Assembly: GCF_028389875.1 (NCBI RefSeq)
Contig: NW_026907676.1
Coordinates: 10,001-74,000, forward strand
DNA length: 64,000 nucleotides
Source of the DNA: Rhea pennata
Lineage: Eukaryota > Chordata > Aves > Rheiformes > Rheidae
Direction of reading: 5' to 3'
Part shown: positions 23,350-35,478 of the stretch, piece by piece
Numbering within the stretch: position 1 is the first letter of the stretch
How the letters are laid out: every line of letters starts with the position of its first letter
Translations under genes and position numbers: made by a program
The notes under the pieces: generated by a model
What the model saw: the letters and a program-made list of their open reading frames with translations, nothing else
Told to the model about the DNA's origin: nothing
The model's database searches: none

Positions 23350-26300
23350 TCTGGCTTAAGAGGCAGTGAACAGGCACAGCAGTTTGTGCAGCAGCAGTGA
23401 ACAGACGCAGCAGTTTGCAGAGCTGTTCGTGCAGGAGGACTGCAGGAAGGTGCAAGGGGACATCTTTGTTTCCAGCCTTAGTAGTGCCAGTTCCCACAAA
23501 CATGGTTATAACATGACGCAAAGCACTTTTGCCTGTGGCTGTTGGAGCTGCTGCATCAGCTCCGTCAGAAGCTAAGACCCAGACAGACCCTCCGACAGCA
23601 GATGCATCTCTACAGGTCTCAGGCTGCAGGAAGTGCTTGAGGCCTCGTCAGAAGGCCTGAACTGATAGTCACCCCTCCCGCAGGAGGTGTGCTATTGTTG
23701 ATGAATTGTGTCGTCAGCTCAAGGAGTTGCGGGACAAAGTCAGCAGACTGTGCAGCATCCGTGAAAGTGAGCAGGAAAGAGACAGGGCATTCTTGCAGAC
23801 CGTACAGCTTCAGGAGTCCCAGTTCCTTGCAGCAGGGGAGCTGCTGGAGGGCTTTGTGCAAAGTGAAATAGTACATCACAGCAGTGTAGAAGAGGGCTGG
23901 AAACTAGTTGCTTCTCATAGAAAGAGAAAGGCCGCTAGTCCTCCTGTAGACTTGGACTTACAATTGAACAATCTGCTTAGTGCCCTCCAGGATGAGGAAG
24001 ACCTGGACTTGACCTCAACAGAAGCAACTGGGCTGACACACAGTGTCTTGTGGGAACGCTTGGAAGAAGTGATGAGAAAGTCACTTCACAAGAAAGTCCT
24101 ACAGATATAAATACTCTGTACTGAGGAATTGGGATCAATTTGTATCTTCTCAGACTTCAAGAAAGCCCCATTTGCCTCTGAGGAATTTTTCATCACTTCC
24201 CTTGCCACTGTTGGTCTTTATTAAAGATGCTCGAGTCCCATGTGGAAATGGAGCTTGTACGTCAGTATTATCCTGATGTGGTGCTTGCTTCTAAAACAAA
24301 AGGAAAAGTCTTGCTTGATCAAAGCCTCTCAACTTGTCTTCCTTCCTATATTATACTAAAAATAGTGCCCTCCAGGTTGAGGAGGACCTGGACCTGACTT
24401 CTAGGGAAGCAACAGGGCCAACAGACACTGTGCCTTACAGGAACACCCAGAAGAAGCAACGAGTGGTTGTTGTGGGGGACTCCATGCTGCAGGGGACGGA
24501 AGCAGCTATCTGCTGACCTGATCTCTTGTCTAGAGAGGTTTGCTGCCTGCCGGGGACTCGGATGAGATGTCACTGAAAGGTTGCCAAGGCTTGTCCACAC
24601 GTCAGACTACCAGCCGCTGCTGCTGTTTCATGTGGGTGCTAATGATACCAAGGGCAAATTGGAAACAATCAGACAGGATTTCAGATCTCTGGGGATGGTG
24701 GTCAAGGGTCTGGGAGTCCAGGCGATCTTCTCCTCAGTTCTGCCGATGAGGGGGAAGGATGGAAGGAAAGCAGACAAATTATCCAAGCTAACAAGTGGCT
24801 GTGCCACTGGTGTTGGCAACAGGGTTTTGGTTTCTATGATCATGGGACACTGTTTGAAGATCAACAGCTGATGAGGAGAGGTGGGATCCACCTCACTAAG
24901 CAGGGCACACGTGTCCCTGCAAACAGGTTGGCCAGCCTGGTGAAAAGGGCTTTAAACTAGGTAGGATGGGGGAAGGGGAGAGTTATAGAGAGAGGGTAGT
25001 CAATAAAACACGGCTCAAGTTGGGAGGCCTCCAGCGGGCGCATGCAGCTGGGGATGTGCATATGAGACATGGCTATGGGGGGGACCCCTTACACCCCTCC
25101 TGGGAAACCTGCATGCACGAATACCTCTCTGAAAGGCCTGTACACCAATGCACGCAGCATGGGGAATAAACAGGAGGAACTGGAGATCTGTGTGCAGTCA
25201 CAGGCCATGATCTCATTGCAGTCACAGAGACATGGGGGGATAGCTCTCATGACCGGAATGCTGTCATGGATGGCTACGTGCTTTTTAGGAAAGACAGGCC
25301 AGGAAGGTGAGGTGGTGGAGTTGCTCTTTATGTGAGAGAGCAGCTGGATTGCATTGAGCTCTGCCTAGGGGTGGAGGAGGAGCCAGTCGAGAGCTTACGG
25401 GTGAGGATCAAAGGGCACGCTAGCATGGGTGACACTGTTGTGGGTGTCTACTACAGGCCACCTGATCAGGAAGAGGAAGTCGATGAGGCCTTCTACAGGC
25501 AGCTGGAAGTAGCCTTAGGATCGCAGGCCCTGGTTCTCATGGGAGACTTCAACCACCCTGATATCTGCTGGAAAGACAACACAGCTAGGCACAAACAGTC
25601 CAGGAGGCTCCTGCAGTGCACTGATGATAACTTCTTGACACAGATAGTGGAGGAGCCTACGAGGAAGGGTGTCCTGCTGGGCCTTATCCTAACCAACAAA
25701 GAAGAACTGGTTAGAGATGTGAAGGCCGGGGGGCAGTGACCATGAGATGGTGGAGTTCAGGATCCTGCGTGGAAGAAGCCAGGCAATAAGCAGGACTGCA
25801 ACCCTGGACTTCAGGAGAGCAGACTTTGGCCTCTTCAGGGACTTACCTGGAGAAATCCCAGGATTAAGGCCCAAGCAGGAAGGGAGGTCCAGGAGAGCTG
25901 GCTAGTATTAAAGCATCACCTCCTCCAAGCTCAAGAGCAGTACATCCCAGGTAGAAAGAAGTCTAGCAAAGGGGGCAGGAGACCTGTATGGATGAGCAAA
26001 GAACCACTGGGCAAACTCCAAGAGAAGAGGAAAGTACACAGAATGTGGAAGAAGGGACAGGCTGCTTGGAAGGATTAGAAGAATGTTGTCATAAGAATCT
26101 CCTTCTCTGGAGATATTCAAAGCCCGCCTGGATGCAACCCTGTCTAACATGCTCTAGGTGACCCTGCTTGAGCAGGGGGATTGGACTAGATGATCTCCAG
26201 AGGTCCCTTCCAACCTAACCCATTCTGTGATTCTATGATTCTGTATGCAAAGATGCAAGGCCTGTTTGGAATTAAATCTGTCAAGGGGTGTCAAGGACAA

Positions 26301-28378
26301 CAAGAAGGGCTTCTTTAAATACATCAGCAGCAAGAGGAAGACTGTGGAAAATGTGGGCCCACTACTGAACAGGGTGGGGGCCCAGGCGATGAAGGATGCG
26401 GAGAAGGCAGAGTTACTGAATGCCTTCTTTGTTTCAGTCTTCACTGCTAAGGGCAACCGTCAAGAATCCCTGAGCCTGGAGACAAGGGAGAAAGTCTGGA
26501 GAAAGGAAGACTTTCCTTTGGTTGAGGAGGATCGGGTTAGAGATCTTCTAAGCAAACTTGACGTCCACAAATGGATGGGCCCTGGTGGAATGCACCCACG
26601 AGTACTGAAGGAGCTGGCAGCTGTTGTTGCCAGGCCGCTCTCCATCATCTTTGAAAGGTCGTGGAGAACTGGAGAGGTGCCTGAGGACTGGAAGAAAGCC
26701 AGTGTCACTCCTTTCTCCAAAAAGGGAAAGGAGGAGGACCTAGGAAACTACTGGCCAGTCAGCCTCACCTCCCTCCCTGGATAGGTGATGGAACAGCTCA
26801 TTCTGGATGTCATCTCCAAACATACAGAGGAGAATGGGGTGACCCAGAGTAGTCAGCATGGATTCACCAAGGGGAAATCCTGCTCAACCAACATGATAGC
26901 CTTCTATGATTGCACGACTGGCTGGGTAGATGAGGGGAGAGCAGTGGGACAGAGTGCCTCCAGCCAGTGTCCCTCCAGTCTTCAGAAAGGGCAAGAAGGA
27001 GGACACAGGCATCTATAGGCCGGTCAACCTCACCTCCATCCCTGGAAAGGTCATGGGACAGCTCATTCGAGATGTCATCTCCAGGCCTAAGGAGGAAAAG
27101 AAGGGGATCAGGAGCAGCCAGCACGGATTCACCAAGGGGAACTCCTGCTTAACCGACCTGATAGCCTTCTATGATTGCACGACTGGCTGGGTAGATGAGG
27201 GGAGAGCAGTGGACGTTGTGCACCTTGACTTCAGCAAGACTTTCGACGCTGTCTCTCACAACATCCTCCTAGGCAAGCTCAGGACGTGTGGGTTAGACGA
27301 GTGGACTGTGAGGTGGATTGAGAACCGGCTGAAAGGTAGAGCTCAGGGGGTTGTCATCAGTGGTGCGGAGTGCAGTTGGAGGCCTGTGTCTAGTGGAGTC
27401 CCCCAGGGCTCAGTACTGGCTCCCATCCTGTTCCACTTATTCATCAATGACCTGCAGGAAGGGCCAGAGTGCCTTCTCAGCATGTTTGCTGATGATAACA
27501 AGCTGGGAGGAGTGGCTGATGCACCTGAGGGCTGTGCTGCCATTCAGGGAGACCTGGACAGGCTGGAGAGCTGGGCGGAGAGGAACCTCCTGACGTGCAA
27601 CCAGGGCAAGTGCAGAGTCCTGCACCGAGGGAAAAATAACCACATGTACCAGTGCACCAGTACAAGCTGGGGGCTGACCTGCTGGAAAGCAGCCCTGCAG
27701 AGAAGGACCTGGGAGTTGTGGTGGATGACGTGTTGACCATGAGCCGGCAATGTGCCCTTGTGGCCAAGAAGGCCGATGATCTCCTAGGGTGCATTAGGAA
27801 GAGTGTTGCTGGCAGGTGGAGGGAGGTGATCCTGCCCCTCTACTCAGCCCTGGCGAGGCTTCATCTTGAGTACTGTGTCCAGTTCTGGGCTCCTTAGTAC
27901 GAGAGAGACATTGAGCTACTGGAGAGAGTCCAGCATAGGGCTACGAGGGTGATCAGAGGGCTGGAGCATCTGCCCTGTGAAGAACGGCCACAAGAGCTGG
28001 GCCTGTTTAGCCTGGGGAAGAGAAGACTGAGGGGGGATCTTATCAATGTCTACAAATACCTGAAGAGAGGGTGTCAAGGGGGCAGGGACAAACTCTTTTC
28101 AGTAGTGCCTTGTGAGAGGACAAGAGGCAATAGGCAAAAACTGAATCACGGGAAGTTCCGCCTGAATGTGAAGAGGAATTTCTTCACTGTGAGAGTGACA
28201 GAGCCCTGGGACAGGTTGCCCAGAGAGATTGTGGAGTCTCCTTCTCTGGAGATATTCAAATCCTGCCTGGATGCAATGCTGTCTAATATGCTGTAGGTGA
28301 CCCTACTTGAGCAGGGTGGTTGGACTAAATGCTCTCCAGAGATCCCTTCCAACCTTACTGATTCTGCAATTCTGTGAT
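23350..28378 (+). mobile_element. CR1 LINE, near full length but defective and mosaic (left copy)
   Basis: Order of parts: 5' region; ORF1 with coiled-coil-like LKELRDKVSRLCSIRESEQE (23,716); ORF1 SGNH-esterase core RVVVVGDSML (24,460) with LLLFHVGANDT (24,620); ORF2 endonuclease GLYTNARSMGNKQEELE (25,135) and LVLMGDFNHPDICW (25,530); reverse transcriptase from 26,245 with SSQHGFTKG, HLDFSKTFDAVSHN, SGVPQGSVLAP and the catalytic FADD (27,484; FADDNKL rather than FADDTKL); C-terminal LEYCVQFWAP; and the 3' end TTACTGATTCTGCAATTCTG. Multiple stops and frameshifts make it inactive. ORF1 holds a repeated segment (23,980 and 24,361) and the RT region another (about 26,670-26,947 and 26,948-27,213), so it looks like a chimera of CR1 copies. 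Confidence 0.92.
26094..26243 (+). mobile_element. Nested CR1 3' end inside the CR1 (left copy)
   Basis: ORF2 is interrupted by a 150-bp CR1 3' terminus in the same orientation: TCTCCTTCTCTGGAGATATT, GCAGGGGGATTGGACTAGAT and ending GATTCTATGATTCTG. CR1 coding sequence resumes right after it at 26,245. Confidence 0.85.
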
Positions 28379-29732
28379 TTATTCATTTAATTTTTTATTT
28401 GTTTGTTTTTGGTAGTTTTTTCACCATATATCATATTTGGTTATCTCTGGTGGTTATCATTTTCACTGTATCGGGTAATAATCCAAGATTTGTGACTGAT
28501 TTACTTTGTATGTGGTTCAAAATTCATCCTGGCTTACTTAGTTTAGTTTTGTGCATGTAGTTCAGTTGTGTATTCATTATCAAATGAATTTAGAATTGCA
28601 GTTCCTGTACCTACTGCACACTCTGCAACCATGCTGCTAAATTTTGAGTGCATATATACATATATATACATACACATATATATGTGCCTTTGCACAAGTA
28701 TTCCCTAGTAGAGAGATTTTAGTGAAGAAAAGTAAGTAAAGACTTAATATCCTGTAGAGGTTTTGGTACCATATGGGGACAGACCTTGTGGATTTGCCTT
28801 AAATTCCCTGATGGTACCTATGTAAACATTTCTCAAGGAAGGACGGAAAACTCTCTGCTCCTTCCCCAGGGTAGATTATCTCCATGACTATGGCGTAATA
28901 AAAGCCTAACCAGCCACAGTTCTCCCTTCCTGAGCGTCTGAGGGAGAGCTGTCACAGCCCTCTCCTTTATTCCTTCCTTCCTTCAAACTTCCCTCCAGGG
29001 GACATGGCAGTGCTGTTCCCTGCTGCCAGCACTTGTAGCCCAGTGTCCCTTTCTGGGAACATGACAGAGGGCAGGGAACTCACAGTGCTGGGGGTGAGCC
29101 CCAACTTAGGGAGCCCTCTTGGGGCTCTCCTGCCCATGACCTCCCTAGGGAGGGTATGGACCTGAAACACAGCTCCCTTGGGACAGGGCAGGGACCTGTC
29201 ACATGGCCTTCGCAGGGCACTCCTGGAGACCGCAAACTAGCGTACTGCTCACCAGGGACAGGCACTCAGCACATGGCTCTATGTGTGGTGCATAGATGCA
29301 GTATGTGGCTCTTCTGAGGTGAGGACTCCAGGGCTTTGCCAGGGTACGGACCCAGGCAGCTCCTGCAGGGCAGAGCAGGGCAGGGACTCCCAGCACATGG
29401 CTCCCCCATCTCCTAGGTCCCCTGTGGGGCTGAGCCTCCCATCTCACCCAATAGTCCCTCCTTCCATGATAAGAGATGAAAAATTATAATTTGTAACAAA
29501 AACCAAACCAAGTTCCCCTCTGCCCCATCCGAGCAAGTTGGGGGAAGGACTTAATTGTCCAAGTTAACGCCCTCCCCCCAGCACAAGAGGAGAAATTACA
29601 GGAATTTTGTTCCCCAAGAATGGATCCATGTGTCAAATTCCCTTAGGATGAAGTCGGGTTTCTGGGCTCCCCCAGGGGACCCTAGTGGCCCACTCTGTGG
29701 GATGCGAGGTGATCACTGGGTCTGGGAGTCTT
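28379..29732. other. Intergenic DNA with AT microsatellite and minisatellite (left copy)
   Basis: An (ATATAC)n-type alternating tract lies at about 28,650-28,690. From about 29,000 to 29,450 there is a degenerate GC-rich minisatellite built on words such as GGGACAGGGCAGGGACCTG. The right arm has exactly one extra 51-bp unit. On the minus strand an AATAAA at about 28,966-28,971 (mirror 43,252) is the nearest polyadenylation signal downstream of SPACA6. Confidence 0.5.
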
Positions 29733-32700
29733 TCAAGGGGTCCGGAGCCATTGCCAGGTGGCCCTGGGGGAAAGAAAGAAGATTCAAGAAAGAGGAGCAG
29801 GAGGAAGAAGACCCCCATCTCACCATCCATGGGAGGGAGGGGGGAAGGATACTCTGGATTCTCCTGGCAGCCAGAAGGAAACTAAGGGGTCTGAAGGCAA
29901 CTGGTTGGGTCCCCAAATGGGCTTGAGGGGCAACTGAAGGATCTATGGGCAACTGGGAAGTCCCGGAGAGTAGTACGGTGTCCAGGAGTTGTTGGGACAA
30001 CTGGGTAAACTGGGGGCAATTGGAAGGTCGCAAAGAGTGTCAAAGGGACAGTGAGGGGGTTCTGCGGGCAGTAAGGAAAGGTGGTGGGTCCCAGAGAGCT
30101 ATTGAGTGGTTCAAGGGGGAGGAGAGGTGATCTATGATCGTTCTGAGTGCAAGTGAGGGAGTCTCAATATGAGCTTGGGGAGCATCGGGATCCCAGGGGT
30201 GTTGGGAGGTCCCAAGTGTCTATGGCATCCCTGGGCCCCTGGGTCCCCTTGGGATTTTGTAGGGAATCCTGAAGGGCTGGAGGTCCAGAGAGGTTAAGGA
30301 AATCCAGGTCCACCCCCCAAGGTGGTTCTGTGGAGGCCCCCAGATGCCTGGGTCCCAGGGGCTCAGTGTTCCTGAGGATTTGGGGGTCCCAGGTTAGGGA
30401 GACTCACACCAGTAGCAGAATGAACCCCATCGAGCTGAGTGCCAGCCCCAGCCCAAGCAGTATTCTAGGGTGTGAGGGTGTCCTGCCGTCAGGCCAGCGC
30501 AGCACAGCCCTGAACTGGGCCTGGAGTCCCCGTTCTGCCTCCATGGTGCCTCCTGACACTGCAAGGGCCCAGGTGCCTGGGCAGGGCGGCATAGCCTGTC
30601 CCCCCCCCCCCCCCAGGGACCCAGGTGTCCTGGGGCTCCTGCTCCACTCCACAAACCACACTATTTCCATAAGGACCCAGGTGTCCCTCTTCCACCCATA
30701 TACCGCACAGGCACTGGGGAGTCCTTGCTCCATTGTACCTCCTCACCATGGACTCAAGTGACCTGGCAACCTGCTCGTACACCCCCACATACATTCCTCC
30801 ATCTCCACTCTAAGGGCTTCGCTCCACACTCCACCCCCTCCCCCCACACACACTGTCCCTAGCAGACCCAGGAGCTTGGGCGCACCATTGAGGAAGAAGT
30901 ACTTGCGGGCCAGGGTCTTAGCGTGGGCTCCCAGGCTGCAGGCGATGGTTCCCAGAGGGGGGTCCTGGAGGACAAGGGTGGGGGGTCCTTCCATGCCCCC
31001 CTGCAGCTCTTCAAATAGTGTCAGGTCCTGTGTGCGCAGCTGGGGCACGGGAGGACACATCAGCATAGCCTGGCCCAGGCATGTGATTGCATAGTCATGT
31101 CCTTTGCTCACATATGTACCTGCACAAATGTGCCCTACACACGCTCCTTGTGCCCCCTGCACATAAATGTGCATGCACAGTCATGTCCTACATGTGTGCA
31201 CACAAGTCAGATCTGTGCAAACACGAGTGACCTGCCTCCTGCTTGCATGCACCCTTCACGTGGGTGCGCACTTGCTAAAGGCCTGTGCGTGCTCACACTT
31301 GCACTACTTATAGCATAAGTTCTCATGTCAACTACACAAACAAGTACACAAACATATGAAGGCCTTGCTGCACAGTCCTCTAATGCATACTCAGACACTC
31401 TTTGCATGTGCATATGCAACTCACATCCTTGGCGAACATCCAGGTGATGGGCAGGTCTAGGGGGGTAGCAAAGGGCACGACACAGTGCAGCATGACAGCT
31501 TCACCCTCACGAGTCCACACATCCTGTACTAGGGGCATAAGCAGATGAGTGCTCACACATGCTTGTGCACTCACAGGCGGTTGTGTATATGCACATGTGT
31601 ATGCCCAGCTTTGAGATGGCACTTGTCCCAACCTTGCCTGGATGCCTGAGTCACCTGTGGCCTCCTTACCCGGGCAGTCCAAGGGGAACTGACAGTCCAC
31701 AAGACGGCAGGTTGCGCACTGGAAGACGCGGGCAGCCAGCTGGTACCCTGAGAGGGAGAGGTTTGGCAGTCCTGGGAACACAAGGGGCATACTATAGGAC
31801 AGGGGAACAGATGATGGAGGGATGGGTGCTCACCACAGGGTGGGACACAGGCTGGAGCTGGTGTGGGAGGAGAGAATCAACATTAGTTTGAGGAGTCACT
31901 GAGGTTTCACATTTCTGTGATGCACTGCCAGGGCCCAATCCTTGTCCATCCTGGGGATGGAGGGCATGGGGGTCTCTGGAGTGAGAAGCTCCAGGGTGAG
32001 GGTCCCAGGTGGGCATCCCTACTGGTGCTGTACCTTCCTCCAGCTGTCTCAGCTTCACCCAGATTCCATTAACAGCCTTCTGCAGAGATACCTCGAAGGG
32101 TTCTGAGAGGGTCCAAGGTACAAAAGTGAAACCAGGCTCCCCCACGAATTCTCACACATCTCTCTGATCCTATAGACCCCCCACACAAATCACCTGGACC
32201 TTGTGCACCCACTCTGGAGTGCCATCTATCCCCAAATACAGCATTCAAAGCCACCAGACTCCATAAAACTCCACAGGCACAACCCCCAGGAGCTTCCAAA
32301 TACTCCTTTTCAGCCCCCAAATCCCCAATGGACTCCCCAGACATCCATTCAAGGCCTCCATGTCCCATTCCCCATGTTTGTCCTATGTCCCATGTCCCAT
32401 GCCTCCCACCCCCATGCGTGTCACCCATCATGCTCCATGTCCCCTGCTTACCCATGCCCCCCTGAACCTCCAGCAAGCGTAGGGCATCAATTACAATTTC
32501 CTGAAGAGCCTCACGATGCCCTGACCCTGGGACCAGCACAAAGGCACTTGGACTAGTATATTGGCAGGCTTAGCACATTTCAGTAAGGGCTGGGGGATTC
32601 TTGATGTCCCGATCAGGGTTTAGAGGTCATGGAGAGGGTTGAGGATCCCCAGGGGTCCCTGAGCTCCTAGTCAGGATGTGTGTGGGTCCCAGTAGGCCCT

Positions 32701-33478
32701 CAGAGTCCCCGGGCAGGAGGGTTGGAGGGTCCTCAAAGTCTCAGTCAGATTTGGGGTCCCTGGGGATCCCTGGGGTCAAGGTCAGTGTTGGAGAAGAGGT
32801 CCTAGGCAAGATAAAAGGATCCCTGCTCAGGTCCCTGCAGGTGTAAGTTAGGACAAGGGGATCTGGGCGTGGTAGTGCCCAGATTAGGTAGGCCAATGGT
32901 AGGACCAGGTCCTTGAGGTCCTGGTCTGAGTGGGGCAGCTGAGATCCCCATTCTGGAGAGAGGGCCCTAGGTGCCCAGTTATAGGTAGTGTCAGGAGATG
33001 CCTGGTCAGGGTGGGAGTCCCTGGCTGTGTAGGGTCCCTGGTTGGGGTGGGAGTCCCTAGAGGGCTAGGGAGTGCTGTTCAGAGTAAGAGTCCCATTCAA
33101 GGTCATGGGTACGCAGTTGGGGTGGGGGTCCTGGGCAGGATGGTGGTCCATGGGCATGGCAGGGCTTGCCATCAGGATGGGGGTCCCTAGGTCTCACTAC
33201 GCACCCACAATAACAGAAGCAAGGGGTGCAGCAGCCTGGACGAGGGCTTCAAGGCAGCGCTGGTGTTGGGGAGCTCCAGGGGGGGCACCAGTTACATCAC
33301 GGCAGAGTTGGGCCCGCTGCAGGGGAGGACCAAAGCAGAGCAGGCAGGGGAGCACCCCAGGGATCCAGGGGGCCAAGACTACCCACCGCCACCACCCAGG
33401 CCCCTCCACCCGGATACCTAGGTCCCTGGGGATCCAGAGGACCAGTGCCAGCATAAGAGGCACCCTTTGCCACCCCAT
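29733..33478 (-). CDS. SPACA6: SPACA6, sperm acrosome membrane-associated protein 6 (left copy)
   Basis: Nine exons on the minus strand: 33,478-33,205; 32,526-32,452; 32,102-32,034; 31,857-31,834; 31,747-31,670; 31,528-31,425; 31,039-30,886; 30,558-30,408; 29,763-29,733. Together they are 960 nt and encode 319 residues, with the same splice sites and phases as the right copy. SPACA6 is a type I membrane protein of sperm; in mouse and zebrafish it is needed on sperm for fusion with the egg and works with IZUMO1. Relative to the right copy I see two residue changes: Gly instead of Glu at residue 26 (pre-CXXC leader) and Ile instead of Met at residue 292 (start of the transmembrane helix). No stop, frameshift or damaged splice site was found. 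Transcription runs toward the telomere, away from its twin. Exon identity is strong; the exact start codon is less certain. Confidence 0.9.
30600..30614. repeat. Homopolymer C tract in SPACA6 intron 7 (left copy)
   Basis: Fifteen C (the right arm has sixteen G). This is a length-variable site and a likely sequencing-error hotspot. Confidence 0.85.
31080..31420. repeat. Alternating purine-pyrimidine tract in SPACA6 intron 6 (left copy)
   Basis: A run of degenerate CACATG, TGCACA and CATATG words (such as CACATATGTACCTGCACAAA) fills most of intron 6. It is mirrored at about 40,750-41,090. Confidence 0.6.
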
Positions 33479-33767
33479 GGCCCCTTTCCACAGCACCTGG
33501 ACACCCGCATCACAGGGACCACTAGGGTTCCAAGGCGGGGCTTGCTTGGATCCCTGAGAAACAATGGCATTCTGAGGCAATGCTGAGATGCCTGGGTCCA
33601 CTGTGGCAGGGGGATCAGGGGCACCTGGATACCTCAGTATCCTGGGGTGAGGGGTGTTGCTTCTTCCACCCCAACATATAATCTACACCTGCATTTCCTC
33701 TCTTCAGAAACTGACACGGGCCTACCAGCAGATTTGCAGCCCAAAAGTGATTCAGGTCAAACAGTCC

Positions 33768-34800
33768 ACTCACCAGTAAGTGCTTGAAAACAAGTTTTGT
33801 TGGGCCCCCACACAGGCCCTGACCTGCTTACTGCAGCTCCACAACTGCATCTGTGCTTCCTCTCTCTTCCCAAGCTGACATTTTACCTTCTGCCAGATTA
33901 AAAGCACAAATGTACTTCCGACAACAACACTCAGCCAACAATGTAGGCTTGCAGAAAAGTTATCTTGGACCTCCACACTGAAAAGCAAAGTTGACTTAGG
34001 TCCTTACCCTGGCCCTGGCATACCTAGTCCAGCCCTACTAATGGAACTCTGCACTTCTCTCATCCCAAATAGACATCATGCCTGCTGGCAGGTTAGCAAC
34101 ACAAATGCAATACTGGCACTCACCAACAAACATCTTGCAGTCAGGTTCATGGCAGCCCCCACCCTGGCCTTGCTGTGCTATCCCAGTCCCTCAGCAACTG
34201 CTCCTCTTTGCTTTCTCTCACTCCTCAAATTGACATTGTGCATAGGTCAAGATTCATCTCACTCAGGAATGCTCACCCACTGACAAAGGTGTTGCAGCCA
34301 AATTCCCTTCCATCCCTGCCACGGCAATGGCATGCCCGTTCTGGACCTATTGCAACTGCACCACTGCACTTCTGCTCTCTTCACACACTGACTCCTTGCC
34401 TTCTGGTAGTGAGGAAGCCCAAATTCATTGCTGGAAAACTGGCTCATATGCCAACAAGTGCTCTCTGGCAAGTTCTTCTGGGTGCCTAACCTGGCTGTGG
34501 CACACCTACTCCAGTCCCAGGAGAGCTCCACCTCATCCTTTCCTCTCTCTTCCCCAAATAAATACTTGGCCTACAGGGAGATTCTCAGACCAAACGTGAT
34601 ACTGGCGTATATACTTGACTATCTACAAAGGCCTCACAGCCAAGTTTTCTTGAGTTCCTACCCTGGCCGTGGCAGGACTATTCCAACCCCAAAGCATCAG
34701 AACCTCACAGACACGTTCTCTTGAGGCTCTACCCTGACCTTGGCATAATGACTGCTGTCCAACAACTACACCTCTGTCCTTCCTTCCTCTTCCCAAACTT
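33768..34800. repeat. ~170-bp satellite array upstream of SPACA6 (left copy)
   Basis: Diverged tandem units, each carrying CTCTTCCCAAACTGACAT-like, CTTCTGGCAGGTTA-like, ACTCACCAACAAA-like and CAAGTTTTCTTGGG-like words at a spacing of about 170 bp. About six units remain. Relative to the right arm 268 bp, about 1.6 units, are missing at a junction near 34,704. The array begins less than 300 bp from the SPACA6 start codon. Confidence 0.8.
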
Positions 34801-34804
34801 ATAA

Positions 34805-34830
34805 CGTCAGTGTATACATATACACTGACG
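34805..34830. other. Perfect short inverted repeat at inner palindrome boundary
   Basis: Two 12-bp arms (CGTCAGTGTATA and its exact complement) are separated by the dinucleotide CA. The hairpin straddles the point where the left arm stops matching the right arm. The right arm has only the first half, in altered form (CGTCAATGTATA on the equivalent strand). Confidence 0.85.
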
Positions 34831-34849
34831 GTGTAACCTGGACCCCTGT

Positions 34850-35262
34850 AAGGCAGTGCTACTTACAGGCCTCCAGCTAGACTTTGTGGCACTGACCGCA
34901 ACCCTCTGAGCTCTGCCATTGTCCAGTTTTCAATTCACCTCACTATCTGCTCATCTAGCCCATACATCATCAGATTGCCTGTGAGGATGTTATGAGAGAC
35001 TCTGTCAAAAGCCTTACGGAAGTCAAAGGAGGTAACATCCACGGCTCTCTCCTCATCTACCCAGACAGTCATTTGCTCAGAGAAGGCTGTCAGTTGTTTA
35101 AGTGTGATTTCCCTTTGGTCAATCCATGCTTTCCACTCCTGATCACCTTCTTGTCCCTCAAGTGCCTGGAAATAGTACCTAGGATTAGCTGCTCCATCAC
35201 TTTCCTAAGAATTGAGGTTAGAGTGATTGGCACCCTCAGCAGCTTGTCACACAGAGGATGCC
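34850..35262 (-). mobile_element. Old CR1 ORF2 fragment in spacer, antisense
   Basis: The plus strand carries CCCTCTGAGCTCTGCCATTG, GAGGATGTTATGAGAGAC and TTTGGTCAATCCATGCTT, the antisense of the CR1 reverse-transcriptase stretch between the HGFTKG-like and GRAQ-like motifs. It differs clearly from the CR1 in the arms and is an independent old insertion. Confidence 0.8.
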
Positions 35263-35323
35263 AGCCAGCCAGCTGAAGAGAAAATATTGATCAACCAATC
35301 CACTGCTGAGGAACAGGTCTCAC

Positions 35324-35478
35324 CTCACATCACTTTCCAGTGAGATGAACCAGCTGCAGCAGAAGTCGCGGCTCTTGATGTGAAGTTCCAAGCAGAGAGG
35401 ACATTTAGTCATCAGGTACAAGGAGAAGAACAGCACGCCCAACATAAGAGCTGCTGACATGTAGTGTCCCCTGGCCAT
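35324..35478 (-). CDS. Orphan exon-like ORF with signal-peptide-like start
   Basis: An ATG at 35,478 opens 52 codons: a hydrophobic leader (MARGHYMSAALMLGVLFFSL) followed by KCPLCLELHIKSRDFCCSW. A donor-like AG|GTGAGA follows, then an in-frame TGA at 35,322-35,320. The leader plus clustered cysteines (CPLC, CC) would suit the first exon of a secreted or membrane protein. I do not recognise the family; a distant resemblance to the cysteine pattern of IL-17 receptor ectodomains is only an impression. Downstream exons on this strand would have to lie past the CR1 piece and inside the arm, and none was found. Confidence 0.3.

Larger units (their letters stand above)
13049..34822 (+). repeat. Left arm of ~22-kb inverted repeat (palindrome)
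   Basis: Read in reverse complement this segment reappears at 37,095-59,177. Paired coordinates sum to a constant that shifts only at a few indels: 71,903 at the inner edge, 72,171 across most of SPACA6, 72,172, 72,223, 72,221 and finally 72,226 at the outer edge. Dozens of long frames are mirrored residue for residue. The outer edge is sharp: TTAATTTCCAGACAG is shared and the flanks are unrelated. The inner edge is in the sequence ATAACGTCA. The arm holds an OR pseudogene, two CR1 elements, an LTR-like element, SPACA6 and a satellite array. Confidence 0.97.

Noticed and set aside
23706-27736. CR1 ORF1/ORF2 as host genes or an active element
   Set aside because: Stops, frameshifts, internal duplications and a nested insertion disable it; the motifs are those of CR1.
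28640-28690. CRISPR-like or regulatory array from the ATATAC repeats
   Set aside because: It is a simple AT microsatellite in a vertebrate genome without spacers.
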